Source: Bugula neritina
Taxonomy: Eukaryota; Bryozoa; Gymnolaemata; Cheilostomatida; Bugulidae
Direction: 5' to 3'
Length of the DNA: 64,000 bases
Assembly: GCA_964035545.1 (NCBI GenBank)
Contig: OZ037768.1
Span: forward strand, 17,824,200 to 17,888,199
The notes under the pieces are model-generated. The model made no database searches, was not told the DNA's origin, and saw nothing but the letters and a program-made list of their open reading frames with translations. Of the stretch, positions 26,701 through 41,700 are shown one piece after another. The position numbers were made by a program, and so were the translations under genes. Position 1 is the first letter of the stretch; each line of letters opens with the position of its first letter.

Positions 26701-29700
26701 AGAAAGCACTTAAAGGTAGTTTATTTATTGTAATAGTTTATTTATCTCTTAGCTATTATGTGGTCTAGGGGTTAGAGCGTTTGCCTAGTAAGCACAAAGT
26801 CATAGGTTCAAGCCCGACAAAGGTTATTGGTGATGTTAGGAAGCGCATCCAGTCGTAATTGCTCCTGTGCCCATCTATATAAGTCCTAAGCCCGATTTAA
26901 CAGAAAACCCCTTCCATCAGGGATTTTTTTATTACGTTAATTAAGTATGACCCTAATATCACACAACTCCTGGTAATGTAGTTTTCAACATAATTACTTT
27001 ATAGACATGACAACAGAGTTAACTAGGACTACAATGGAGCTTTATAAGCAGATAGTCCGAGACATGCCGCCTACTCCTAGCAAGTTTCACTACATCTTCA
27101 ACCTGCGAGACCTGAGCAGAATTTACAATGGCCTGTGTTTGAGCACTCCTGACAGGTTTAAGACACCCCAGCAGTTTGTCAGACTTTGGTACAATGAAGT
27201 CAGTCGTGTTATCTGTGACAGACTCATCAGCTCAGCTGATAAGGAACACGTGCATGTGAGTGTGGGAGTTGTCTTACTCTTTCTTTTCTATGCATAATCT
27301 GAGTTAATCAAACTAAGAAGAAAAGAATTGATTATGTAGACATGATTTCATGGCTTTAACTTACAGGGTTTTCACTTTTTTACATCATTGAAAAGTTTAT
27401 GAATTGTATTGTAAAAATATATTTTTAATATAAAAAGAAAAAACTCCAAAATTGATATTCTTGTGGGCATCATTCAACTTCTAATTTTCTGATGCATTGT
27501 ATGCTTGACAGAATCAATGTAACGTAAACTTGCTAATGATGTAGAGGAAGTTTATTTTGTATGAAAATATATTAGTTGTATTTAAATCAATATTTGTTTT
27601 AAATATAAAATTGTAGGGGCTAATTAAAGCCTTGCTGGATGAGAACTTTGCTAAGGACACAGAGTTTGCCATGAAGGAGCCTATACTGTATGGTGATTAC
27701 AGAAATGCTCTTGAAGAGTCAGAACCAAGGCTATATGAAGATTTGCAGGATTATGATGCTACTAAGGCTTTGTTTACGGAGGTTAGTGTTTTAGCATGTG
27801 ATATTGTAAATTGGATCTTTACTATGTTGATTATTCTATCTTTTTGACAATACATTTAGTACAAATAGACAAAAAAAATTATCATGTATTTTAAAATATG
27901 GCAATGGAATGTTATTAAAACCAGCTAGATGCTATAACCTGTGTACAATCAAGATGTATATCATTCATACTATGGGCATACAATACGCGGCTCTCTACTA
28001 ATCTTTACAGGCTTTTTAATAAGAATTTTATATTATAAGGTTTGATGGTTATATATACATGAAACGTTTTGCATTGCAGATTTTGAGTGAATATAATGAT
28101 AGAAACACGCCTATGAACCTTGTTCTTTTTGATGATGCCCTGGAACATCTTACAAGGATACACAGAGTAATCAGAATGGATCAAGGTCATGCTCTACTTG
28201 TCGGCGTTGGTGGCAGCGGTAAACAGGTGTGTGTTTAACCAGAAAGGTGTGCAGATTAAACTTTGTGGAAATAAAATAGATTCACAATAAGACCAACTAT
28301 GAATAAATGGCAAAAAAGCTTGACTTTTTATTGGATCAGTATTTTCTGTAATTGTGAGATTAAAAATTATTTTATTTTGTAATCTTGTGTAAAAAGTGAC
28401 AAAGTTTTATTGATGTTTGAGAATCGGACTCAATCATTTGTTGCTGTGTATTGTAGTCTTTGACAAAACTGGCTGCATTCACTGCGGATTGTGAAGTGTT
28501 TGAAATCACTCTGTCCAGAGGCTACAATGAGACAAGTTTTAGAGAGGACCTCAAAATTCTCTACAATAAGCTGGGAATAGAAAACAAGAAAGTTGTGTTC
28601 TTGTTCACTGATCAGCATGTGGCAGAGGAAGGTGCGTGTATTATACATGTATTTCTAGTTCTCACTCTTTTGTGCTGCAAAGCATTTTGTTGTAATAAGA
28701 TACCAGATTTGTAATCTCTATTAATCTTTAAAAAGAAGACCGGTTGAACTGCATATATGATGTCTACTTTCTTCAGATTTTGAATTATAGCATTATTTGG
28801 TGAAAATAATATGTTATTATACATTTGTAGCAAAAGAATGCATTGCATACAATATTAGAGTACCTATTTATTTAAAACTGGGTTCAGTTAAATATGGAGA
28901 ATCACATGCAATGATTGTTTATGAAAACAGCTCTAAATATCTGTTGATGAATTTATCAAAATCTCTGCACATGTTTTATAAACTGAGGCAAATGAAACAT
29001 AACTTTTTTCACATCTAGTTCTAAAAAATCCAATCAAGTGCATTCTTTGCTTTATAACCTATGCTTCTACTGTGGATGATATGCTCTTTCATGTGGCTAA
29101 ATTATTTTGAAATATGAAAATATTAGGTTTTTATATTATTAATATCACTTGTATGGGATTATTGGCTAACTATTATATCAGTCATGTACTTGCTATTATT
29201 GGAAAATTTTCTCTGTTGGTGTAATGCTTTATGATTTGTATGTTAGACATATTCAGTGTGCTTGAAAAGCAGCGTAAGTTTGATGTAGTCAATTATTTTG
29301 CATGTAAATATCAACATGGTCACTATCAACTCGCAACACACAGTATTCTATTATTTTTCCCGCCATTTGGTATACCATTCTATCATACAGTAATACGTTA
29401 CACTATATTATGTATGTATTATGTGTATAATGTGCCAGTGAAAGCTTGTCTTGTCCATTCCCATCCCTCTCTCATGTTATATGATTTGCTGATGTATCCC
29501 TCCAGACAGTAAGGTTGCACCAATGATTGTTAAAATATTTCAGCATTTAAAAAAGGAATAGTTTTTCAAAAATTAACATATTACAACTCTTTTTTCCAAC
29601 TAAAATTTTGGAATGCAACTTTTGTACGAGTTGAATAGAATATTGTGTAGTATCTATTCTTTCTTCTGTTCCACTCTAAAAGGTGAAGGTCTTTTCTCTG

Positions 29701-32700
29701 TCCTACTCATTGGTTAGGAGTACCATGTACCCGTGTCACGCTAAATCACTGAATTCTCTAACTTGCAGGTTTCCTTGAGCTGATCAACAACATGCTGACT
29801 TCAGGCATGGTTCCTGCGCTCTACCCTGATGATGAAAAGGAGGCTATTATTGGCCAGGTGGGCACAACTCTCTGTTGTAGATTACATTTCTATTTATTGT
29901 ATTATAATTCAACTTCTATTCTTAAAAAATAATTTTACATGCTAAGAAGATAACATTACCAGCTCATTTTAAACACTACATATATAGAAGTGTGATGTAG
30001 CATTCGTAATCAAACCTTGTTGATTCAGTTAGCTATGACGTAAATTGTAGTTATTCAAACAAAACTAGTATTTAACAAACTAGTATTTAATTATAATATC
30101 TGATTTTTGTAAATTTTTCAAATTTATATTCGCAGATGAGAAACGAAGCCACAAAGGCGGGTTCTGCTCCAGCCAGAGAGAGCATCTGGCAGTACTTTGT
30201 CACCAAATGCTCTAACAATTTGCACATAGTGATGGCCATGTCACCAGTTGGTGATACTCTAAGGACCAGGTGCCGTAACTTCCCTGGCATGGTGAACAAT
30301 GCCAGCATTGATTGGTTCTTTCCTTGGCCTGACCAGGCTCTGTTTGCTGTGGCCAGCACCTTCATATCACCAGAGGTAAGGCTAACCACACAACTGTGGT
30401 ATGAGAAGTTATCTTATATATATAGTTACTTCTTCTAGTTGTCTTTCTGCATACAAATTAAGATGTTAGTCAATTATAGCTTGGGGTGTAAATTCTCACA
30501 TGTTGAAAAGTCTTATAACACTATTGGTGTTAGTCAGATGAACCAAATTGAACTGTATGCAACTACTCCGTGGATTGTTTCTCTCTTAACTTTTGTTCAA
30601 GTTTCTTGTTAAATATTTTTGTATTAGTAAATGAATGCTTTGAATGCAATGGCTGACTGTGAAAAGCTATTGGTTTTCTATGCCTTTATTATATCTGCAA
30701 AATATTTTTATTAGAATTGCTGTTGCTGATTCAATTTTGATTATACAATCTGCATGACTTTGTCATTTTCACTCATTTGCTATTGGCTATCTTGTTCCAA
30801 TTGACTTGGTATTTGTTTTCAATTATTGAATAGTTTTAACATTTTAGTATGCTGATATTTTAGGAAAACAGGGTAAGATTCTTCAAGTAATATTTATAAT
30901 TAGTTCTACCCACAACTTTGTCCCTAATAAACACTGTCATTGGCTCAGGTGTTGTTTATTATTTGTAGTTTTGCATGCCTATATACGAACAGTTTCCAGT
31001 ATTGTAGATTCCTTCTAAGTAGTCACATATAAGTAGATTCTAATTTTTAGGCTTGAATGTAGGAGCACACCAGTACAGGTTGCTGATACTTTTCAGTACT
31101 CCCTATTTTTCTGGCATGAGCTAAAACTTGAACTATTTTACAATTATTTTACCTCATTTTCTACTTCAATATAACAAGAATAATAATTTTATTGGCAAAA
31201 ACATTTCTATGTAGATTGTTTAAAAAAGTCTGGTAATCTCTTAAAATATGTAAATTGGGTGTTTTTATTGAAAGATTTTCTGGCATTGATTTCCTATATA
31301 GACTACGGGCTTTGCAAGCTTTGAGCTGGTGTATAAACATGGAATATTAACTAATTTGTTTCAGGATCCACTGATACCAGAGGAGCACCGGGATGGTATT
31401 ATAGCACACATTGTCACGGTCCACCAATCTGTTGGAGAGTATAGCAAGGTGTTCCTGCAGAAGTTACGTAGAGCCAATTTTGTTACACCAAAGAACTATT
31501 TGGACTTCATTAATGTCTACACCAAACTGTTGAAAGAGAAAGATGAATACGTTCAACACCAGGTCAGTTTCTATACTTATTTCTATACTTTAAAGAAAAT
31601 ATTGTAACGCTATCATAGTGTTGGAAGATATTCTTATATTGAAACCCAATTTTTAATATACATTTCTTTTTACAATGGCTTATTTTATCTGTGTAAGCAT
31701 ATAATCACCCATTTCACTTTTTATCAATAAGTTTGATGAGATCAGTAAAAAGAAAAACTCTTGACATTGGATTATGTGTATAAAACGATTAAAAGATTGT
31801 GTGAACTGTTCAAGAGACATGTTTTGATTAATTAGCTACTTTTACTGTAGTGTGACCGTCTGGCTGGGGGTTTGACTAAGATTGCTGAAGCTCAAGTACA
31901 GCTGGATGACCTGAACAAGAAGCTGGCGATTCAGAAAGTTGCTGTCACTGAGAAGACTGCTGCCTGTGAGTCTATGTTGGAAACCATTGCGGAAGGTTCC
32001 AAGAGAGCGACTGAAAAGAAAGAGTTGGCCGTAGCTAAAGGCGCTGAAATAGAAGAGCAGTCAAAGATCATTGTCGTGGAGAAGGTAACATTCACCTTTT
32101 AGATCTTTGTTATTTATGTGGTTATATCTTGTTAACACACCAAACTAGTATCTTGCTGTATAAATAAACACCTCAATTGAATGTGCAAACGCTGGTGTCA
32201 TATATTTAAATGTTAAACGCATTTTACCCAATATCAGCAGTCATTTTGTTTTGTATCTTTTAAACATTTTAACTCAGGGTTGTTTTTTAGAGCGTATATT
32301 TGAACTGGTAACATGAAATTTTGGCATCGAAAATAAAAAACTTGCATGTTGTTATATTAGAACTGGCAGCACTAAATTGGTTGGCTTTGAAATTTCTTAA
32401 CAAAATGTTTTTTACAGCAAACCTGTAAGTTAGATAACACAGTCTGCAGCATAAGAAGCATTAGTTTTTTCCTAGTTTTTGCGTTATGGTTTGGTTTGGT
32501 TGTAGAAAGAGGCAGAGGATGCCTTGGCAGAAGCATTGCCTGCCCTTGAGGCAGCTAGACTAGCTCTGGACGACTTAGACAAAGGTGATGTCACTGAGAT
32601 TCGTTCTTTTGCCAAGCCGCCAAAACCAGTGCAGATTGTGTGCGAGTGTATTGTTGTGATGAGAGGTATCAAAGAAGTGAGTTGGAAATCTGCCAAAGGT

Positions 32701-35700
32701 ATGATGTCGGAAGCCAACTTTTTAAAGTCTCTGACAGAAATGGACGTGGACGGCATTACTCAAAAGCAAGTCTCCACTGTCAAAGGTATTCTTGTTTAAT
32801 TGTCCATTCTGTAGTTGTTCTATAGCATATTTCAGTTTAGTATTTGTATTTTTTTATTTAAATTATTATTCTGCTTCATATTATTCTTTTAATTTGTTAA
32901 GTTATGTTATTGTTAATTTATGTTTCTGCTGGCTAAGATAAGTATTCTACTTACGCATCAATTTACTGCCAGGTTTCTTGAGAGACGGAGATATAGATAT
33001 AGAAGAGATGAAGAAAGTCAGTCGAGCTGGAGCTGGTCTGCTCAAGTTTGTGGAAGCTGTTATGGGATACTGCTCTGTGGCCAGGGAGATTAAACCCAAA
33101 CGAGAAAAAGTGGCCAGGTATAAACTTAGACAGTTTCTGCTATTCTAATTATAGTAAAACACCAGAGCAAGCATTTAAACACAACTTTAGTAAGAGATAA
33201 AATTGGAAAAATCATCATTATGGCATTCTGTTTATACAAATTATCTACAGCTGCTTGTAAGCTCATAGAAGTCTGAAAAATTTATTGTTTTGCTGTGAGT
33301 GATAGAGACCTTTGCAGTGAGACTTTGTATACAGCGTGTTGCTGATCATTGCTATATTCTCATTTCTCAACTCTCTGATGTTAGACTGGAAAGAGTGTAC
33401 AACCAGGCTAAGAGGGATTTAGAGAAAATCACAAATGAAGTAAATCGACTCGAGGCTGAGCTTGCCGATCTGAGCAATAAGTATGAACAAGCAATGGCTG
33501 AGAAGCAGCAGCTACAGGAAGAGGCGGAGATTATGGAACGTCGCCTTATCGCGGCTGATAAGCTGATTGGTGGTTTGGGCTCTGAGCGAGACAGGTAAGT
33601 GTAAAATATTTGCCTCTGCTGGGATTTGAACCGCAGACTTCCAGCTTGCGAGCTGGCGTGCTATCTATTACACCGTGGGGCTACATAGTAATCTTAACAT
33701 TACAGTTAGGCAACTTATTCTGTACTCCAGGTTTTGTCTTACAAGTCAGAACTGTCTTTCAAATTTTTGATCTATATTATAATCAATTGTTTTACCATAT
33801 TATAGATGGCAGCAGGATTTAGAAAAGTTGAAGAATTACAGATCTAAGCTCGTTGGTGACTGCCTAATTGGCGCCGGGTTCTTGTGCTATGTCGGAGCAT
33901 TCTCCTGGGAGTTCCGATACAACTTGGTCTACACTGATTGGCTGGAAAATGTGAAGAACCGAGGGATACCTTGCAGTGATCCGTATAAGCTGGAAGAATT
34001 ACTTACCAATGATGTGGAAGTCAGCAAGTAAGAATAATCCTATATTCTCAGTATACCATATTAGTAAATCTGCTATTGTTAATTCACACATTTGTTGACA
34101 CTATAATGCTATAATGTGTTACCGTAACGTATTGCTAAAAAGTGACACTGTACTATTTTGTTGGGTTAGTATATTCAATACGTTTATTAACACTATTTCT
34201 GCTGTGAAACTGTCTTACCATTCTCGTATGAATAAGCTATGATGTTTTGTACTCTTAACTTTGTGTTTTACTGGGTATTAAAGTTATATTTTATAAACAA
34301 TTTAGATGGACGTCTGAGGGTCTTCCACCAGATGAGCTGTCCGTACAGAACGGTATTCTCACTGTCAACGCCAGCCGATTCCCACTGTGTATCGACCCCC
34401 AGCAGCAAGCCATCAACTGGATTCGCAAAAAGGAAGAACCTAACAATTTGAAAATTTCCAACTTCAACGAGCCAGACTTTTTGAAACAACTTGAGATGGC
34501 AATTAAATATGGTTTCCCTTTCCTGTTCAAAGATGTTGATGAATATATTGATCCTGTCATTGACAACATATTGGAAAAGAATGTTAAAGGTTTGTTTTGT
34601 ACATATACTTTTTATATTGATGCGTGAAAAGTTATGTTTTATATAATTATGCACAAAATTGATATTTCCTCAACACATTGAAAGCTTTTTTGTGTCTTTA
34701 AATGTTCTGCAAAATCTTAATATCTGGTTTCTGGATGAGCAGGTCAACAAGGCAGAGAGTTTGTGATGCTTGGTGATAAAGAGGTAGACTATGATCCTAA
34801 CTTCCGTCTGTATTTGACGACAAAGCTAGCCAATCCTAAGTACACGCCAGCTCACTTCGGCAAATCAATGGTTATAAACTACACCGTAACTCTCAAGGGA
34901 TTGGAAGACCAACTCTTGGCTGTTATTGTCAAGTATGAAAGAAAGGAACTTGAGGAGCAAAGAGAGCGTCTGATTCAAGAAACAAGGTAATTGGTGAAAA
35001 CGACACACTTTCTATTTGTCTGAATCATTTTGAATAAAAAAAATTGTGATGTGCTTTTAGATAGTGATTGTCATTGATATTATCATTAGGTAAACATTCG
35101 GCAAATTTCTTTAGAGGTAATTGTTTTTGAGTGTGATTTTTTTTACAGGAGTTGTTTATAAAATATATCAATATCAGTAATTTAATTTTGTTTCAAGTGT
35201 AAACAAGAAGCTGCTGAAAGACTTGGAAGATTCTTTGCTTAGAGAATTGGCCACCTCCACTGGTAATATGTTGGACAATACAGAACTTATTTCTACTCTA
35301 GAGGAAACCAAGACAAAAGCTGACGAGGTGAAGTTTGGGTGTCTATTATGTTGTGTCGATAATAATTTCTACAAACATGGTTAACAGTTTTAATTAAAAA
35401 ATCTAAGTCACTATTCCTAATTTTGTAGGTGTTTGAGAAACTTAGACTTGGAGCTAAAACTGCTGTGGAGATTGAGAAAATGAGAGATGGCTATCGTCCA
35501 GCAGCTAAAAGAGGAGCCATTTTGTTCTTTGTGTTGTCCGACTTGTCGACTATCAACACCATGTACCAGTACTCTCTGGCCTCGTATCTCGTTGTATTCA
35601 AGAGATCTCTCAAGAAGAGTATGCCCGACACAATTCTGCCTAAACGATTGAGAAACATCATGGATACTCTCACACACAATATTTACAACTTTGGTTGCAC

Positions 35701-38700
35701 TGGAATCTTTGAGAAACACAAGCTTCTTTTCTCATTCCAAATCGCCATCAAGCTGGAGCAGGATCTTGATCATGTGTCTCAGGAGGAGTTGGACTTCTTC
35801 ATTAAGGTAAACGTCTGCAGCACTCTGTAAACTATACTTTATGAACTAACTGTAAGTGAATTAGCATGTATTCTTGATGTTTAGGATGCTTATCTTGTCT
35901 TCCGCTATTTATCTGCAGGGTAACATTGCTCTTGAGAAGAGTAAGAGACAGAAACCATACGGCTGGGTGCCAGAGCAGGGCTGGGAAGATATGTTGCAGC
36001 TAACCACAGTGCTGCCAGATAAATTTGGTAGTCTTGTTGAAGATGTGGAGAAGAAGGTAAGAATGAGAATTGTGTGAAAATTGTTATAATTCAACAGCCT
36101 AAACATGCTCTGTATTTTCATCATTTGAAAAAAGAGAAAAAGCATTTGTTAGGATGAAAATGTTCTGTTAGTAGTTATGATTGCCTACTATTATGTAGTT
36201 TTTAATAATTGCATAATCAGCATTCACAAACATACTAAAGCAAAGTACACACACATGCACACACTTGGACACACATCTTTCTTATGGAAGGAATTTCTTT
36301 ATGACGGAAACATTAACCGTGTCTAATAAACCTCTGAAAGTACTGTTTTGTAGACCCATTTCTAGATATAGAGAATTTTTTTATTCATTATATATTTCTT
36401 TGTTTCAGGAGAAAGAATGGCATGAGTGGTTCAACTCTGATGCGCCAGAACTCCTGCCCTTCCCCATGGGGTATAGTGACAAGCTGAGTGACTTCCAGAA
36501 GTTGATGCTGCTGAGATGTTTCAGGGTGGACAGAATTTACAGAGCCGTAGAGCAGTACGTCACCATCTGTATGGGAGAGAAGTATGTGACTCCGCCCATT
36601 ATAAGGTGAGCTATGACATTGTTAGTACTTTCATTATAAGGTGGGCTATGGCATTGTTAGTATTTATACAGTAGAATGCTATGGAAAGTGCTTAGCATTA
36701 TCAAAAATGAGTTAGAATAAACTTATTGATAAAAACCATAAGATGAGTTCAGTACTTGGACGAGAGATTTTATTATCAAGTTTATTTATTTTTTTCCATA
36801 AAGCAGTCATTTCTGTATTGCATTGTAAAGTAAATACATGATTATATGTTTTTGCAAATTTTGAGATTTAGAATGAAAGGGGTTTGAGAAAACAGCGTAT
36901 TGAGACCCAAGGAAAAAGAGTAGGATAGTTAGATAAAAATGGTTTTGTCAAATTCCCTGCATTATGTTGTCGAGATAATATGTTAGCCTTGTGTTTTATG
37001 AACCTGTATTTATGCAATACTTTTTATAGCTTTGAAAACATCTTTGAGCAGAGTGCCTCAACCAACCCGATTGTGTTTATTCTGAGCCCAGGCTCTGATC
37101 CAGCCAGTGATTTGCTGAAATTGGCTGAAAGGTCAGGATTTGGTACTAACAAGGTCAAGTTTCTCTCAATGGGTCAAGGTCAGGAGAAGGTGAGAGCTCT
37201 AATCTCCCTGTATAACTCTGATCAGTAAATCGGTTGTAGTCGAATGTTAACTCAACTTTTTGTCTGCTAGTGTAGTACATCTGACAACTAAGTGTTTTGT
37301 GCTTTTGTAAATTTTATTATTAATTGGCTTAATTTAACAACACTTGTTGTGAAGTCTTTAGACTTTAATGCTTTCATCTTGTAAGTCAACTTTTGTTTGA
37401 ACTTGTTATTTTTACACTGTTAGTAGTTTTACACAAATATGTGTTTATATAAGTTTGCTGATGGCTATAGATGTCTATATAATTAATACTATCGAATAAA
37501 TGATATGTTTAGGCTGCCATGGCACTCCTGGAAACAGCCATTCAAAGAGGACAGTGGCTTATGTTACAAAACTGTCACTTGTTGGTTAAATGGCTCTTTG
37601 AACTGGAGAAGGAGATCGAGAAGCTGGTGAAGCCACATCCTGACTTCAGGTTATGGCTGACTACAGAACCTACCAATGCCTTCCCTATTGGCATTCTTCA
37701 ACAGTCTCTCAAGGTATGGTTGGTGATAAACACCTTTATTAAGCATGTACTGGTTTTTGCGTTGCCAAATATTACATTGTTATATATTTAAGTAAATATG
37801 TTCAATGAGAGTATGTTATGTATTGAAATGATCACTAAAGACTTCACTCAATCAAGGTGTGCTCAAGGCTACTGCTCTCACACGGGTTTATAGTCGCTAT
37901 CTCTATGAGAACCTCTGGTGGAAAAGGCTTTTTTTAAAACGAGCTAACGACTTATTCAAATGTAGCACAGGAGCAATTATGGCTGGATGCTCTTTCTAAC
38001 ATCACTGCAGGTGTTTGGACTTTAACCACTAACCTTGTGTTTGCTAGGCCAGCACTCTAACCACTATACCAACTTTACTCAAGGCTACTGATACTGTTAC
38101 CGATAAATAACTCTGTGAAGCTCACTGTTTGGCTCACTATTTCCAGGTTGTCACGGAACCACCGAATGGGCTGAAGTTGAACCTAAGAAACACTTACTTT
38201 AAGATACCTGCCGCAGGTCTGGTGGAGTGCAGCCACAGCTCTTTCTCTTCTCTGGTTTTTGTTCTGGCATTCTTCCATGCTGTTGTACAAGAGAGGAGGA
38301 AGTACGGCAAGATTGGCTGGAATGTATCATATGATTTCAATGAATCAGATTTCCAAGTAAGTGCTTTGCTTTTATTAGGAGAAAACATGTTCTTGTAAGT
38401 GTAAAGACATTTGGGCACCATTTTTACATAACTTTCAAATGACATACCCTTCAAAACCTATAGTGTAAGTAATTGCTCATGGGTGTTTTTCTACTTCTAT
38501 CCATCAAATTATTTAGTAATGTTCATCATCTGTTTGTAGGTATGCATGACGATATTACACACTTATCTGGAAAAAGCTAAACAACAAGGAGATACAAAGA
38601 TCCCATGGGCTTCTCTCAAATATCTGATTGGTGAAGTAAGCTGTAAAACTTTCTTCGTGATTCTTATGGCATGTTTAGAATAATTGCTGGTGTAGGAGAG

Positions 38701-41700
38701 AGAATTTGTCTAATATAACCTGACAAGTGCATATTATATCTGTGTTTAGGTGATGTACGGTGGCCGAGCTATTGACAACTTTGATCGCCGTATTCTCAAC
38801 ACCTACATGGATGAATACATGGGGGACTTCATATTCGACACTTTCCAGCCTTTCCACTTCTACTTCAATGAGGATGTGGATTACAGAATACCAGAACCTG
38901 GAATGAAAGACAAGTATACTGGTAGGTTAGCTGTCAGTGAAGTATAGTAGAATAGTCAGTCACAAGGACAATTATGTGACTTGTAGAGTTATTATGTAAC
39001 AACTTATAGCTCTAATGGGATGTCATCAACAAGTGGGCAAGATTTGTGTTGTCATAGCAAATTTTAAAGGGCGCCATAATGTAATTAGATTTTACTTACA
39101 GCAGTTTTCAACAAGCACTACAATTGAGTGATTTTTAGCTTCATTAAAACAAACTTCAGTAAGAATTTATTTTTTGTACCACCGAAGTCTTAACATTTGT
39201 GTAATTCTAATCAGTTTGGTTGTGTCCCTCTTGTTAGACCTGTATTGTGGCTGCTAGAAATGTAAAGTTAATGTACTCTTGGCTTCTCTGTGGAGTCATC
39301 TATCTTTTGGTTATATTTTTGGGTTTTTTATGACTAACATAAATACTAAATACTAAAAATGTCTGAAAGTGTAAAACTTGTAGAGGTAATTATGTTATCA
39401 TGTCTCATTATATCTTATATTGCTTTCTTTTGTGTGTAATAACGATACATGTTCCTCATGTCTAGGTACCCTGACTTCTAGAATGTCGTCTGTTGTCACA
39501 GGTTACTTCATTCCCATAACAAACCATGCTTCTCTTTACATTTTAGTAGATTGTGATTTTTCTCAAAGTTTTTAGGAAAAATAATTTGGACTATAATCTT
39601 TGCTGCATGTTAGAGAATCTATATTCAAATGGAGTTTTCAAATTATTGTTTTATAAAAATTAATATCGCAATAAATTAAGTACATGCATTCGTAAGTTAT
39701 AGTCCAAATTATTTGTACCCTTTATCCAGAAATGATTTGTATTCTAAATCCTTCAAATAATGACTAGTTAATTGCATGAACTATTTAGATTAGAGGTTTG
39801 CAATACGTTGATTGTTGTAGTTAATGCTGTTATGTTCCCATATAGTAGTGTAGTTAGAGAGCAACCTCTTCTGGTTATATTCTTCTAATGTCCCTTACAT
39901 CCCCTTAGCAGGTGCATGTGACGGCCTATCACATTGGTCTCATTCCATTTCTTAAGTTAGCTTGGAAAATTGTTCGCAAAACAAAGTAGCTTTTACCCCG
40001 TATAATATTATATTCTTCATTGATGTTTAATATTGCTTTTCCATTTGTACTATATATAGCTACTCTAACAAATTCACCTGAGCAGCAATATAAGCAAGTG
40101 TTCTCAGGTAAATTTATCGTGTCATCAGGAAATGGTAATGTTGCTGTCTGGCATTTGTTTCTATACCCACACACCTCCCAATCTGTTTTTGTTAGACTAA
40201 TACACACTATAGTTCTAGCATTCCTTTCTAGTAGGCTAGACATACTGGCCTGGAGTGCTTCATACTTGCATGCATCTATACTGAAACATATAATACATTC
40301 TTCTAGCAGAGAAATTCTGAGATGTTTAATAATTTCTCCTCTGTACCAACAACATTTAATATGTCATGTTTATTACTAATATACGGTTCGATGCAGTTTT
40401 CTTTGTTTCATAATAATTTGTTATATTTTTATGATTTTATTTTTCTGAATGATATATAATTTTTTTCTATTATAAACTTAGTTGACTGCAATTTAAAGCA
40501 TTTGAACAAAACATTACAATATATTATATTACAATAGATTATATTATGAGTTATTAAGTTACATTATATTATATTGTATCGTATTATATTGTATAGATTA
40601 CATTGAGTCGCTGCCGTTAGCCAACACACCAGAAGTGTTTGGTCTTCACCCAAATGCCGAGATTGGCTACTACACTACTGCTGCCAGAGATATCTGGACT
40701 CACCTGATAGAGCTGCAACCTCAGACAGGTGTGTCACACACCTTGTGTCACCTTGCACTTTGTTATATTAATTGATAGTTACAGCTACTTGGTATATAAA
40801 TATAACTATCACAAGATAGATTTCTTGATAAAGAAAAATAAGTTTGTGTTTAAATTGCGATACATTAAATAAAGTGAGACCCTTGGAGTCAATTTATGTA
40901 TTCTACACTAGAGAATATATTTTATATTTTTAAAAATACTATCTTGTTTAAAAGTAGTAAATCTGGTGTTATGTTATGTAGACAATTTTTGTGATTTTGT
41001 AAAAGTTCTCAAAACTACTAATCATTTTAAATTACTATTGCTATTACATGTATGTAAACAGCCTATCAAAATATCGCTTTTGTAGGCATTTTTTGTGAAA
41101 GTTCAGTTTTAGCACTAATGTAATATGTTATTATGATATGCATATATCTGTTGTGTAATTAGCTGTTGCAAAAATCAAGTGCACGCTTTGAACCGACTTC
41201 AAATAACTGTAGGAGATTCTGGTGGTGGAATCAGTCGAGACGACTTCATCGATAAAGTTGCCAATGGAATACTGGGTAAACTACCACCAGAGTACGACAT
41301 GGATATAATACGCAAGAACTTTGGAATACAGATCAGTCCTACCACTGTGGTTTTACTTCAGGAGCTCGAGAGGTTCAACAGGCTTATAAAGAAAATGCGT
41401 ACTTCACTTTCTACACTTAGAAGAGTGAGTCAGTGCTTTTATTGTGTCTTCTTTTACTCTGCAATGAGTCAAGTGTTTAATTAATTATAAAACTTTCATA
41501 TTCAATTTCTTTTTATTTTGATGTTAGTTTAATTTATTCAAGTTATCAATATTAAGATTTAGTTCAAGTTTATTGGCTGTAAACTACACATAGTTGCCTT
41601 TCTGTACAGGCACTAGCTGGAGAAGTAGGGATGTCAAATGAACTCGAAGACATTGCACGTTGTTTGTTCAATGGCCAAATTCCTAGTGGTTGGCGCCGCC

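Larger units (their letters stand above)
35919..38921 (+). other. DNAH10: DNAH10 part: AAA6 (exons 58-64)
   Basis: Exons 35919-36056, 36409-36605, 37030-37189, 37513-37713, 38147-38356, 38540-38635 and 38750-38921. Blocks include [53 protein letters not shown] and [19 protein letters not shown]. Intron 61 (37714-38146) carries a SINE with target duplications. Intron 59 begins with a duplicated splice donor. Confidence 0.92.

Noticed and set aside
26682-26931. A CRISPR array or other prokaryotic repeat system
   Set aside because: The window is eukaryotic. The repeats here are SINE, MITE and satellite sequences without a spaced direct-repeat pattern.
29231-29512. 93-aa frame within DNAH10 intron 45
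   Set aside because: No homology is recognised, and the flanking exons 45 and 46 join in frame without it.
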